Positions 8,697 through 16,931 of a stretch of 39,062 nt of DNA are shown here, one piece after another. Origin of the DNA: an uncultured Tenacibaculum sp. (GTDB taxonomy: Bacteria > Bacteroidota > Bacteroidia > Flavobacteriales > Flavobacteriaceae). Position 1 is the stretch's first letter; each line of letters starts with the position of its first letter. The translations under genes and the position numbers were made by a program. The stretch lies in assembly GCA_947498055.1 (NCBI GenBank), contig CANMJA010000038.1, positions 1 through 39,062 on the forward strand. The letters run 5' to 3'. The notes under the pieces are model-generated. The model worked only from the letters and a program-made list of their open reading frames with translations. It had not been told where the DNA came from and searched no databases.

Positions 8697-9431
8697 ATGA
8701 CAAAATTAAAGACAATTATAGTTGAAGACGAAAAAATAAGTAGAGATATTTTAAGAAACTATGTAGGAAAATATTGCCCTAATATAGAATTATTAGGAGA
8801 AGCTAGTAATATTGAAGAAGCACATGAATTAATAAAAAAGTATGACCTTGATTTAGTTTTTTTAGATGTAGAAATGCCATTCGGAAATGCTTTTGATTTA
8901 TTAGAGAAAATAGAAAATAAAACATTTGAAACTATATTCGTTACTGCTTATGATCATTATGCTATAGAGGCATTAAACAATCAAGCAACCTATTATTTGT
9001 TAAAACCTATTTCTATAGATGAATTAATAAAAGCTGTCAATTTAGTTTCAGAAATAAGAGAAAAAGAAAGTCAATTACAAAATCAAGTATTAACTCCTAA
9101 AACATCAATAGTTAAAGGAAAAATAACGATACCATTGCAAGACGGATTTGAGGTAGTGAATGTAGAAGAAATTGTTTTTTGTAAAGCAGATGACAATTAT
9201 ACAGAAATTCATTTTTCAAATTCTAAGAAAATTGTTAGTAAAACATTGAAACACTTTGAAGAAGTTTTAAAAGACTATCCGTTTGCACGTATACATAAAT
9301 CTTATTTAGTTAATATTAATGAAATAACAAAGTATAAAAAAGGGAAAGGCGGAAGTGTTGAGTTAACAAATGGGAAAGAAATTTTAGTTTCAGCATCTAA
9401 GAAAGGAAATTTATTAGCCTATTTTAAATAA
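8697..9431 (+). CDS. LytTR-family response regulator
   Basis: The 244-residue protein has a receiver domain (residues 4-120) with the acidic pocket VEDE, the phosphorylated aspartate D57 in LVFLDVEMP, and the conserved lysine in YYLLKPI. A LytTR DNA-binding domain (about 140-244) includes the typical stretch FCKADDNYTEIHF and the segment ARIHKSYLVNINEI. It should bind direct repeats near promoters after phosphorylation by the kinase encoded three bases upstream. No target site could be assigned. As an operon partner its specificity is clear, but the signal and the regulated genes are unknown. Confidence 0.94.
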   Translation: MTKLKTIIVEDEKISRDILRNYVGKYCPNIELLGEASNIEEAHELIKKYDLDLVFLDVEMPFGNAFDLLEKIENKTFETIFVTAYDHYAIEALNNQATYYLLKPISIDELIKAVNLVSEIREKESQLQNQVLTPKTSIVKGKITIPLQDGFEVVNVEEIVFCKADDNYTEIHFSNSKKIVSKTLKHFEEVLKDYPFARIHKSYLVNINEITKYKKGKGGSVELTNGKEILVSASKKGNLLAYFK

Positions 9432-9464
9432 AAAGGTTAAAACAAAGAGAAGTTTTATGTTTTT

Positions 9465-9484
9465 TTGACTGAGTCAATTTTTTG
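9465..9484 (+). terminator. Possible weak terminator after the LytTR regulator
   Basis: TTGAC and GTCAA (9465-9477) pair around the loop TGA and are followed by a run of seven T. The stem is short for a terminator. The 13-base palindrome could instead be a protein-binding site. Confidence 0.35.
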
Positions 9485-9504
9485 TTGATAAAAAGATGTG
9501 TTTT

Positions 9505-9537
9505 TTTCTAATCAGAAAGCAAAAGAAAATAACTTTG
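9505..9537 (+). promoter_or_regulatory. Promoter of the gamma-carbonic anhydrase gene
   Basis: TAACTTTG at 9530-9537 is a perfect TAnnTTTG -7 box. A T-rich TTTC at 9505-9508 stands 21 bases upstream in place of TTTG. The last G of the -7 box is the first base of the GATAATT repeat array, so the transcript should begin inside the array. Confidence 0.5.
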
Positions 9538-9578
9538 ATAATTGATAATTGATAATTGATAATTGATAATTGATAATT
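9537..9578 (+). repeat. Perfect 7-bp tandem repeat, six copies of GATAATT
   Basis: Six identical copies of GATAATT fill 9537-9578, followed by a partial GA. The array lies between the -7 promoter box and the ATG at 9589, so it makes up nearly all of the 5' leader. Perfect heptanucleotide repeats can change copy number by strand slippage. Here a change would alter leader length by multiples of seven but leave both promoter and reading frame intact. Confidence 0.93.
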
Positions 9579-9588
9579 GAAAAAACAT

Positions 9589-10104
9589 ATGCCAATAATA
9601 AAACCAGTAAGAGGTAAAGAACCACAAATATCAGAAGATTGTTACATTGCAGAAAATGCAACTATTGTAGGAGAAGTAACTATTGGAAAACAATGTAGTG
9701 TATGGTTTAATGCGGTAATACGTGGAGATGTGCACTATATTAAAATAGGAAACAAAGTAAATATTCAAGATGGAGCGGTACTACATGCAACCTACCAAAA
9801 ATCGCCTACAACTATAGGAAACAATGTTTCCATTGGTCATAATGCGATTGTACATGGTTGTACAATTCATGATAATGTACTAGTAGGAATGGGAAGTATT
9901 ATTATGGATGATTGTGTTATAGAAAGTAATACAATTATAGCAGCTGGCGCTGTAGTTACAAAAAACACACATGTAAAAAGCGGAAGTGTTTATGCAGGAG
10001 TACCAGCAAGAAAAGTAAAAGATATTTCACCAGAACTAACTTCTGGAGAAGTAAATAGAATTGCAGATAACTACGTTAAATATTCTGGTTGGTTTAAAGA
10101 ATAG
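9589..10104 (+). CDS. Gamma-carbonic anhydrase family protein (hexapeptide-repeat)
   Basis: This 171-residue cytosolic protein is built of hexapeptide repeats that fold into a left-handed beta helix. The three zinc-ligand histidines of the gamma class can be read as H66 (GAVLHAT), H84 (IGHNA) and H89 (VHGC), and the RGDVHYIKIG and NIQDG motifs are intact. The family includes YrdA/PaaY-like proteins, some with weak carbonic anhydrase activity and many of unproven function. The start was placed at the ATG at 9589 because MPIIKPVRG is the usual family N-terminus; a TTG at 9577 lies within the repeat array. It is a single gene with its own promoter. Confidence 0.9.
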   Translation: MPIIKPVRGKEPQISEDCYIAENATIVGEVTIGKQCSVWFNAVIRGDVHYIKIGNKVNIQDGAVLHATYQKSPTTIGNNVSIGHNAIVHGCTIHDNVLVGMGSIIMDDCVIESNTIIAAGAVVTKNTHVKSGSVYAGVPARKVKDISPELTSGEVNRIADNYVKYSGWFKE

Positions 10105-10263
10105 AAATACTTGAACATTTGTACAGTTTTTGATTATACTTTTTATAGAAAAAATAAAATACCATTCAAACTTTAACTAAGAAAAATAAAAATCAAATAA
10201 ATTATTAATATTATTTTAAGGTACTTTTTGTAACTTCAAGGTCTAGAACTAAAAAGTATAAGA

Positions 10264-11148
10264 ATGAGGATTTTTAAAAAGCTATTTGGAAGAAAAAAAG
10301 TGACAGAAAAAATTGTAGAAAAAAGAAAAGGACAACCAGATGTACATTATATAGCAGATGAAGATGAAAGAATGAATTGGGCGATGGAGAAAGCAAAATT
10401 AACATTTGGTTACTTTAAAGAATGTGTGCAAAACCCTAAAGAAAATCAAGCTTATTTTTCTGTAAAAGCAAGAATAGAAGATAATGGTATTATAGAGCAT
10501 GTCTGGTTAGGGGAACCAAATTTTGATGCAGATGGAAATATTTATGGGATAGTAGGTAATTTACCTACAAACGTCACGAATGTTACCTTAAACGAGAAAA
10601 TAGGAATTAGTGAAAAGGAAGTTTCTGATTGGATGATTATTGATAATGCTAGGTTAATAGGCGGATATACTATAAGAGCTATAAGAGATGGTATGAAAGG
10701 AAAGGAGTTAGAGAATTTTGACAATAGTTTAGGAATGATTATAGATGAAGGAGAAGATTATTTCGAGCTTAATTATGATACTCCAGAAGGAGCACTATTA
10801 TCATTAGAAGAAGCATACACCAATAATGATTTAGAGAAGGCTATTGAGAGTAAAAACTTTTTTAAAGAAGCTGAATTAATGCTAGCAAATATGTCTGAAA
10901 TTACAATGGATTCTGAGATTTTAGATAAAACAGCCGAGGTTTTAAAATTATCATTTATACAGCATATGCAAGAAAATGGAATGCCTAATTTTGTTGGAGT
11001 AAAAAGAGCTTTTTTAAGAGAATTTAAATCTGAAGATCTTTGTTTATTAACAGAGATTTGTACTTTCCCTGATGGATCAAAGACAGTGGATAAAGTAAAT
11101 ATTTACAAGTCCAATGGTCAATGGAAAGTATTGAACGGAGAAAATTAG
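10264..11148 (+). CDS. DUF2314 domain protein with an NTF2-like C-terminal half
   Basis: The 294-residue protein has a basic N-terminus (MRIFKKLFGRKK). Residues 35-145 resemble DUF2314 (YegJ-like), with DERMNWAMEKAKLTFGYF, the VKARIEDNGIIEHVWLG strand pair, and IGISEKEVSDWMIID. Residues 165-294 look like a separate domain ending in FPDGSKTVDKVNIYKSNGQW, a pattern common in small NTF2/SnoaL-like folds; that part of the call is weak. No signal peptide or membrane segment is seen. The function of DUF2314 is not established. The gene stands alone, with 159 bases before it and a shared hairpin after it. Confidence 0.72.
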   Translation: MRIFKKLFGRKKVTEKIVEKRKGQPDVHYIADEDERMNWAMEKAKLTFGYFKECVQNPKENQAYFSVKARIEDNGIIEHVWLGEPNFDADGNIYGIVGNLPTNVTNVTLNEKIGISEKEVSDWMIIDNARLIGGYTIRAIRDGMKGKELENFDNSLGMIIDEGEDYFELNYDTPEGALLSLEEAYTNNDLEKAIESKNFFKEAELMLANMSEITMDSEILDKTAEVLKLSFIQHMQENGMPNFVGVKRAFLREFKSEDLCLLTEICTFPDGSKTVDKVNIYKSNGQWKVLNGEN

Positions 11149-11176
11149 AAAAAGAGTATTTTTTTTGAATAAAATA

Positions 11177-11210
11177 AACCCCCAATCCTTTATCTCAAGA
11201 ATTGAGGGTT
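11177..11210 (-). terminator. Terminator between convergent genes
   Basis: AACCC-C-CAAT (11177-11186) pairs with ATTG-A-GGGTT (11201-11210), with one internal mismatch. Read on the minus strand it is followed by TTATTTTATTC, which fits a terminator for the small secreted protein gene. It may also slow plus-strand transcription from the DUF2314 gene. Confidence 0.6.
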
Positions 11211-11233
11211 ATTAAAAACTAATTACGAAACTA

Positions 11234-11665
11234 CTATCCTCTACTATGAGAACCTTTATTTTTTTTAATTTTCATCCTTCTTTTAGCCATTTTTCTTTTC
11301 TTTTTTAAAAAAGATTTTTCAAACTTTTCATATTGCTTATCATCTAAAATATCTTTCATTTTATTTTTGAAAGCAATTTTATAATCTAAATGCTGTATTT
11401 TTTTAGCATAACGCTCTTCAGAAGATAATTTTTTACGATCTGCTTTACGCTTTTTATGACTATTATTAAATTTAGAATGTTTTTCCATTAATAATGGACG
11501 AATTTTATTTTGTTGACGCTCAGTTAAGTCTAAACGAAGTGTCATTTTCTTTAATGAAAGTTCTGTCCTTTGAGCAATTGTTACCTCTTTATTTTGTTTT
11601 CTTTTTTGTGCAGTAGCAGTTAAAATTAAACCTAAAGCTAGTACGATTGAAAATATTTTTTTCAT
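11234..11665 (-). CDS. Small basic exported protein (LTxxQ/Spy-like repeat protein)
   Basis: A signal peptide (KKIFSIVLALGLILTATA, then QK) precedes a very lysine-rich mature part of about 124 residues. The segment LRLDLTERQQNKIRPLLMEK is like the LTxxQ motif of Spy/CpxP-type periplasmic chaperones, and the second half (ILDDKQYEKFEKSFLKKKRK) repeats the pattern DDKQYEKFE seen in many short Bacteroidota proteins of this sort. It should be alpha-helical and periplasmic. A chaperone or stress role is inferred from the motif only. It is transcribed alone, away from the sulfur-gene riboswitch. Confidence 0.75.
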   Translation of the reverse strand: MKKIFSIVLALGLILTATAQKRKQNKEVTIAQRTELSLKKMTLRLDLTERQQNKIRPLLMEKHSKFNNSHKKRKADRKKLSSEERYAKKIQHLDYKIAFKNKMKDILDDKQYEKFEKSFLKKKRKMAKRRMKIKKNKGSHSRG

Positions 11666-11837
11666 GTTTTTTATCTTTAAAATGATACTTCTAAGACTTG
11701 TAAATAGAAGAAAGGTTTAATTTCTTGATGTTTTCTTTTAAAAATAAAAGAAATACATTCTTTAAAATATTTCATTACTATTTACTATAAAGATAGTTGT
11801 ATCATTAAATTATTTTTCAAAAAAAAGGTAAAAAAAC

Positions 11838-11874
11838 TTGCATATTCAAATTTTATATTTGAATATTTGTATTC
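11838..11874 (+). promoter_or_regulatory. Promoter region with nested inverted repeats before the metY riboswitch
   Basis: TATATTTG at 11854-11861 fits the -7 consensus, but no -33 box is well placed for it. AATATTTG at 11862-11869 has one mismatch and lies 21 bases after TTG (11838-11840), a normal spacing. Over both sits ATATTCAAAT (11842-11851) with its exact inverse ATTTGAATAT (11857-11866), and GAATA/TATTC (11861-11865 and 11870-11874). The three half-sites may bind a regulator in addition to the riboswitch. Confidence 0.45.
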
Positions 11875-11901
11875 ACAAAGTTCAATAACTTAATTGATTA
11901 T

Positions 11902-12058
11902 GTTATCAAGAAAGGTGGAGGGATTAGACCCTAGGAAGCCTTAGCAACCCTTTATTTGTGCTGGAATCTATTCAGTATTTATAAAGAAGGTGCTAAATTC
12001 TACCAGAAAGTTACTTAGAAAGTATAATGTTTCAAAGTTTCTACAAAGGATAGATAAC
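11902..12058 (+). promoter_or_regulatory. SAM-I (S-box) riboswitch controlling the metY operon
   Basis: The core is unmistakable: TCAAGAAAGGTGGAGGGA, then GACCCTAGGAAGCC, TTAGCAACC, and AAGGTGCTAAATTC, all S-box landmarks in order. P1 is GTTATC (11902-11907) with GATAAC (12053-12058). The P4 stem region (about 12003-12042) is longer than usual. Binding of S-adenosylmethionine should lower expression of metY and the two genes after it. The expression platform is unclear; no classic terminator with a T run is visible before 12183. Confidence 0.93.
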
Positions 12059-12182
12059 CCAAAGAAAGTTTTAAAAACAAAAACTTCTTTAAATTCTTAA
12101 TAACATTTTTCTAGTAAGAGACATTTAAAAATAAATGTGTTTGACCTTTTATTTTAATTTATTTAAACTTAAAGCAAGAAAA

Positions 12183-13463
12183 ATGAGTAACGAAAAATTT
12201 GCAACAAATGCATTACATGCAGGACATAATGTAACAGAAAATGGAGGAACAAGAGCAGTTCCTATTTATCAAACAACCTCATATGTGTTTAATAATTCAG
12301 ACCATGCAGCAAATCTATTTTCATTAAAAGAATTAGGTTTTATTTACACACGATTAAACAATCCCACAAATCAAATTTTGCAAGAACGTTTAGCAGCATT
12401 AGAAGGAGGCGTTGGGGCAGTGGTTTTTGCTTCAGGAACCGCTGCAATAGCAACAGGATTATTAACATTGTTAAAAGCAGGAGATCATATTGTTGCTTCG
12501 AGTAGTTTGTATGGCGGAACTTACAATTTGTTAAATGTTACACTTCCAAGATTAGGTATTACAACAACGTTTGTAGACGCTTCAAAACCAGAGAGTTTTT
12601 CAGATGCTGTAAAAGAAAACACAAGAGCATTTTTTGTAGAATCTTTAGGAAATCCTAAGTTAGATGTATTAGATTTAGAAGAAATTTCAAAATATGCTAA
12701 AAAAGCAAAAGTCCCTTTTATTGTAGATAATACAGTGGCTACACCAGCATTATTAAATCCGATTAAATACGGAGCAAATATTGTAATTCACTCTTTAACA
12801 AAGTATATAGGCGGACAAGGAAATTCTTTAGGAGGAGCGATTATAGATGCAGGGAATTTTGATTGGTCTAATGGTAATTTTCCTGAGTTTACAGAGCCTT
12901 CTGCAGGATATCATGGACTAAAATATTATGAAACATTAGGAGCAGTGTCCTATACTTTTAAGTTAGTTTTAGAAGGATTAAGAGATTTTGGTGGTGCTTT
13001 AAGTCCAACCAATGCATTTAACATTATTCAAGGTTTAGAAACATTAGAAGTAAGAATTCAAAAGCACAGTGAAAATGCTTTAGAATTAGCAAAGTGGTTA
13101 GAAGAAAGAGAAGAAGTTCTTTGGGTAAATTATCCTGGTTTAGAAAGTAGTAAATACCATAATAAAGCAGAAAAATATTTACCAAAAGGACAAAGTGGTA
13201 TTGTAACATTTGGTGTTAAAGGAGGGTACGAAGCAGCAAAATCTATTGCAGATACTACTAGATTATTTTCATTATTAGCAAATATAGGAGATACCAAATC
13301 TCTAATAATTCATCCAGCAAGTACTACACATCAACAACTAACAAATGAAGAGCAAAATAGTGCTGGCGTAACAAATGATTTAATTCGTTTATCTGTAGGA
13401 TTAGAAAATATAGAAGATTTAAAGAAAGATTTAGAAGAAGCATTTATAAACATACCAAAATAG
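12183..13463 (+). CDS. metY: O-acetylhomoserine sulfhydrylase (MetY)
   Basis: This 426-residue Cys/Met-metabolism PLP enzyme joins sulfide to O-acetylhomoserine to give homocysteine. The sequence KFATNALHAGHNVTENGGTR at the start, the YTRLNNPT motif, and the cofactor lysine K207 in HSLTKYIGGQGN are typical of MetY. The length (about 425-430) also fits MetY, which is longer than cystathionine synthases. The start is set at the ATG at 12183, since MSNEKFATNALHAG is the normal N-terminus; an ATG at 12135 would add 16 unconserved residues and lies in a small hairpin. It is the first gene after the SAM-I riboswitch, with the homoserine-activating fusion 39 bases downstream and the sulfide-producing operon further on. 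Confidence 0.95.
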   Translation: MSNEKFATNALHAGHNVTENGGTRAVPIYQTTSYVFNNSDHAANLFSLKELGFIYTRLNNPTNQILQERLAALEGGVGAVVFASGTAAIATGLLTLLKAGDHIVASSSLYGGTYNLLNVTLPRLGITTTFVDASKPESFSDAVKENTRAFFVESLGNPKLDVLDLEEISKYAKKAKVPFIVDNTVATPALLNPIKYGANIVIHSLTKYIGGQGNSLGGAIIDAGNFDWSNGNFPEFTEPSAGYHGLKYYETLGAVSYTFKLVLEGLRDFGGALSPTNAFNIIQGLETLEVRIQKHSENALELAKWLEEREEVLWVNYPGLESSKYHNKAEKYLPKGQSGIVTFGVKGGYEAAKSIADTTRLFSLLANIGDTKSLIIHPASTTHQQLTNEEQNSAGVTNDLIRLSVGLENIEDLKKDLEEAFINIPK

Positions 13464-13502
13464 AAATTAGAATCTTCAATTTAAACAATCTTAAAAACAG
13501 GT

Positions 13503-16500
13503 ATGAATCCTAAAAAAGATTTACAACAAATAACTATTGCCAATTGTGTAATAGAGAGTGGTATTAAATATACCAGTTTACCATTAAGTTATCAACTATT
13601 TGGCAAAGAATTAGGTACTGCACCTGTTGTATTAATAAATCATGCTTTAACAGGTAACAGTAATGTTGCAGGAAAAGAAGGATGGTGGAAAGATTTAATC
13701 GGAAAAAACAAAGCAATTGATACAGAAAAATATACCATTTTATGTTTCAATATCCCAGGGAATGGGTATGACGATTTTTTAATAGATAATTATAAAGAAT
13801 TTGTAGCAAAAGATATAGCAACTATTTTTTTGCAAGGATTAAAACAATTAAAAGTAGAGAAATTATTTGCGTTAATTGGAGGTTCTTTAGGTGGAGGAAT
13901 TGCTTGGGAAATGGTTTCAATAAATCCTAAAATAACGAAGCATTTAATACCAATAGCAACAGATTGGAAATCTACTGATTGGTTAATAGCTAACTGTCAA
14001 ATTCAAGAACAATTTTTAGTTAATTCAAAAAAACCATTGCAGGATGCACGTATGCATGCAATGCTTTGTTATAGGACTCCAAAATCATTTAATGATAGAT
14101 TTAAGAGAACAAAAAATGAGGAGTTACAAATTTTTAATGTAGAGAGTTGGTTATTACACCATGGAAAAAAATTACAAGAACGTTATCAATTAGCTTCTTA
14201 TAAGTTAATGAATCAATTATTAAAAACAATAGATGTAACAAGAGGTGAAAAAACTATAAATGTTCTTGACAAAATAGAAGCATCTATTCATATTATAGGA
14301 GTAGATTCTGATTTGTTTTTTACAGCCGAAGAAAATAGAGAAACTCACAAGAAATTGGCAGAAAACAACATTCATGTTACTTATAACGAGATTAATTCGA
14401 TACATGGACACGATGCGTTTTTAATGGAGTATGAACAATTAGAAAAGATTATTAGTCCAATATTTAATGAAGAAGAGAAAAAAATGAAAATAGTAAAGTT
14501 TGGAGGAAAATCATTATCGAATGAAGGAATACATAAAGTAGTTAATATTATTGAAAGTAAAATTAACGATAATGAAAAAATAACAGTAGTAGTTTCTGCA
14601 AGAGGAAACGCTACAGATGAATTAGAAACTATTTTAGAGAAAGCATCTAAAAACGAATCTTATCAAGAACAATTAGAAGCTTTTAAATATGCACAAACAA
14701 AAATAACTCCTTTAGTAGATTATTCTTCTGAATTTAATCAGTTAAAAAAACTATTTTCAGGAGTCTCTTTGTTAGGAGATTACAGTCAAAAAATAAAAGA
14801 TGAAGTTTTAGCACAAGGAGAATTATTATCTCTAAAAACTATCACCGAACTACTACAACAAAAAGGAATACAAGCAAATCCTACAGATGCAAGAAAACTA
14901 TTAAAAACAGATGAGAATTTCGGAAATGCGCAGCCTATAGATTCTTTGTCTAAGGAAAATGTAGTAAAATATTTTAAAAAATTTAATGGTAAAACAGTAA
15001 ATGTAGTAACAGGTTTTATTGCTTCAAACTTAAATAATGAAACAACTACATTGGGTAGAAATGGAAGTAATTATACAGCATCACTTTTAGCAAACTATTT
15101 AAATGCAGAAGAATTACAAAATTACACACATGTAAATGGAATATATACTGCAAATCCAGATCTAGTTTCTGATGCTAAGAAGATAGAAGAATTATCTTTT
15201 TCAGAAGCAAATGAATTAGCAAACTTTGGAGCAAATATTTTGCATGCAAAAACAATCATTCCTTTATTAGAGAAAAATATTAATTTAAGAATTCTAAACA
15301 CATTTAATCCAAACGATAAAGGAACCTTAATAACAGAAAAATCAACCTCAAAAGGAATAAAATCATTGTCAGTACTAGACAATGTAGCATTATTAAATTT
15401 TGAAGGAAGAGGTTTGTTAGGAAAAGTAGGTGTTGACGCCCGTATTTTTAAGACTTTAAGCACTTATGGTATTAATATTAGTATAATATCTCAAGGATCT
15501 TCTGAAAGAGGAATAGGCCTAGTGGTAAATAAAAATAATGCAAAAAGAGCAGTTAAAGCTTTAGAAAAAGAATTTGAATATGATATTTATACCAAAGATG
15601 TAAGTAGAATATCTATATTTAATGATGTATCAGTAATTTCAATAATAGGTCAAGATTTAAGCGAATTTCACCATTCCTATAATTCATTAATCAATAACCA
15701 AATAGTGCCATTACTTTTTAACAATACAATTACAGGTAAAAATGTAAGTTTAGTGGTTAGAAAAAAAGAATTACATAAAGCATTAAATGTTATTCATGGA
15801 CAAATATTCGATGTAGCTAAGAAAATAAACATAGCTATTTTTGGAAAAGGACTAGTAGGTGGAACTCTAATTGAACAAATTTTAGCAAACACAAAAAGTG
15901 TATTAGAAAAACGTAAGGTTCAACTAAATATATTTGCAATAGCAAACTCCAAGCAAGTCTTATTAAATAAAAAAGGGATTAATGAAAATTGGAGAAAAGC
16001 ATTAGAGGAAAGAAAAAAAGAAAGCTCACTAGTAAATGCTATTATAACTTATGCAAAAGAAAATCATTTAGAAAACTTAATTGCGGTAGATAATACAGCT
16101 AGTGAAGATTTTATAAATAATTATATTCCGTTAATCAAGTCAGGTTTTAACCTAGTATCCTCTAATAAAATAGCAAATACAGTATCACATGCATTTTATA
16201 AAGAATTACGAAACAATTTAGAAGAGAATAATAAAAACTATCTATATGAAACTAATGTTGGAGCAGGCCTACCTTTAATAGATACCATTAAATTATTACA
16301 TGATTCTGGAGAGAATATAACTCGAATTAGAGGTGTTTTTTCTGGGTCATTAAGTTACATTTTTAATAAATTTTCTTCTGAAAATGTATCTTTTTCAGAA
16401 GTTTTGCAAGAAGCGATAAGCAAAGGTTTTACGGAGCCAGATCCACGAGAAGATTTATGCGGAAATGATGTTGCAAGAAAGTTGTTGATTTTAGCAAGAG

Positions 16501-16895
16501 AATTAGATTTAGAAAATGAGATGGAAGATATTAATATTGAGAACTTAATACCAGAAGACTTTAGAACTATTTCTTCTGATAACTTTTTATCTAACTTAGA
16601 AAAATTAAATCCTTATTTTCAAGAAAAAAAAGAAGCACAAGAAGAAGATTATGTACTTAGATATATTGGAGATTTGTATGGAGATTTACAGAAAAGAAAA
16701 GGTGAGTTAGATGTTAAATTAGTTTCGGTATCCAAAAATACACCTTTAGGAAGTTTAAAAGGATCTGATGCAATTTTTGAAATTTATACAGAATCTTATG
16801 GAGAACAACCAATAGTGATTCAAGGAGCAGGGGCAGGAGCACAAGTAACAGCAAGAGGGGTATTTGGCGATATTCTTCGACTAACGAAAAAATAA
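13503..16895 (+). CDS. Three-domain fusion: MetX-like acyltransferase, aspartokinase-like domain, homoserine dehydrogenase
   Basis: The 1130-residue protein joins three enzymes. Residues 1-325 are a compact MetX-type alpha/beta-hydrolase (homoserine O-acetyltransferase): NHALTGNS oxyanion region, nucleophile S128 in GGSLGG, acid D270 in GVDSD, and base H303 in HGHDAFL. Residues 328-615 are an aspartokinase domain, followed by ACT domains (about 620-770). Residues 773-1130 are a homoserine dehydrogenase with FGKGLVGG, SSNKIANT, NVGAGLP, and GNDVARK, so the catalytic lysine and aspartate positions are kept. The kinase part departs from canon: KFGGKS (K336), GRNGSNY (N523), THVNG (H543, N545) and TANP (N551), where the family has KFGGTS, GGSDY, TDVDG and TADP. 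The last two steps to O-acetylhomoserine therefore sit in one chain, and MetY and the MetZ-like enzyme use the product. An internal ATG at 14484 could start the kinase-dehydrogenase part alone. Confidence 0.9.
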   Translation: MNPKKDLQQITIANCVIESGIKYTSLPLSYQLFGKELGTAPVVLINHALTGNSNVAGKEGWWKDLIGKNKAIDTEKYTILCFNIPGNGYDDFLIDNYKEFVAKDIATIFLQGLKQLKVEKLFALIGGSLGGGIAWEMVSINPKITKHLIPIATDWKSTDWLIANCQIQEQFLVNSKKPLQDARMHAMLCYRTPKSFNDRFKRTKNEELQIFNVESWLLHHGKKLQERYQLASYKLMNQLLKTIDVTRGEKTINVLDKIEASIHIIGVDSDLFFTAEENRETHKKLAENNIHVTYNEINSIHGHDAFLMEYEQLEKIISPIFNEEEKKMKIVKFGGKSLSNEGIHKVVNIIESKINDNEKITVVVSARGNATDELETILEKASKNESYQEQLEAFKYAQTKITPLVDYSSEFNQLKKLFSGVSLLGDYSQKIKDEVLAQGELLSLKTITELLQQKGIQANPTDARKLLKTDENFGNAQPIDSLSKENVVKYFKKFNGKTVNVVTGFIASNLNNETTTLGRNGSNYTASLLANYLNAEELQNYTHVNGIYTANPDLVSDAKKIEELSFSEANELANFGANILHAKTIIPLLEKNINLRILNTFNPNDKGTLITEKSTSKGIKSLSVLDNVALLNFEGRGLLGKVGVDARIFKTLSTYGINISIISQGSSERGIGLVVNKNNAKRAVKALEKEFEYDIYTKDVSRISIFNDVSVISIIGQDLSEFHHSYNSLINNQIVPLLFNNTITGKNVSLVVRKKELHKALNVIHGQIFDVAKKINIAIFGKGLVGGTLIEQILANTKSVLEKRKVQLNIFAIANSKQVLLNKKGINENWRKALEERKKESSLVNAIITYAKENHLENLIAVDNTASEDFINNYIPLIKSGFNLVSSNKIANTVSHAFYKELRNNLEENNKNYLYETNVGAGLPLIDTIKLLHDSGENITRIRGVFSGSLSYIFNKFSSENVSFSEVLQEAISKGFTEPDPREDLCGNDVARKLLILARELDLENEMEDINIENLIPEDFRTISSDNFLSNLEKLNPYFQEKKEAQEEDYVLRYIGDLYGDLQKRKGELDVKLVSVSKNTPLGSLKGSDAIFEIYTESYGEQPIVIQGAGAGAQVTARGVFGDILRLTKK

Positions 16896-16931
16896 AATAA
16901 ACAAAAAAATATAATTAAAGAAGAACCTACT

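Larger units (their letters stand above)
11666..12182. other. Regulatory spacer holding promoter repeats and the SAM-I riboswitch
   Basis: About 170 AT-rich bases upstream of 11838 hold the promoter region of the minus-strand gene; no clear box was found there. From 11838 on the spacer holds the promoter and inverted repeats of the methionine operon, the riboswitch (11902-12058), and a 124-base leader before the ATG at 12183. Within that leader, 12061-12072 pairs with 12080-12090 (one bulge), but no T run follows. Confidence 0.6.

Noticed and set aside
12135..12182. Upstream ATG at 12135 as the start of metY
   Set aside because: It would add 16 residues with no match to the usual MetY N-terminus and lies within a hairpin (12121-12138). 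The ATG at 12183 gives the expected N-terminus.
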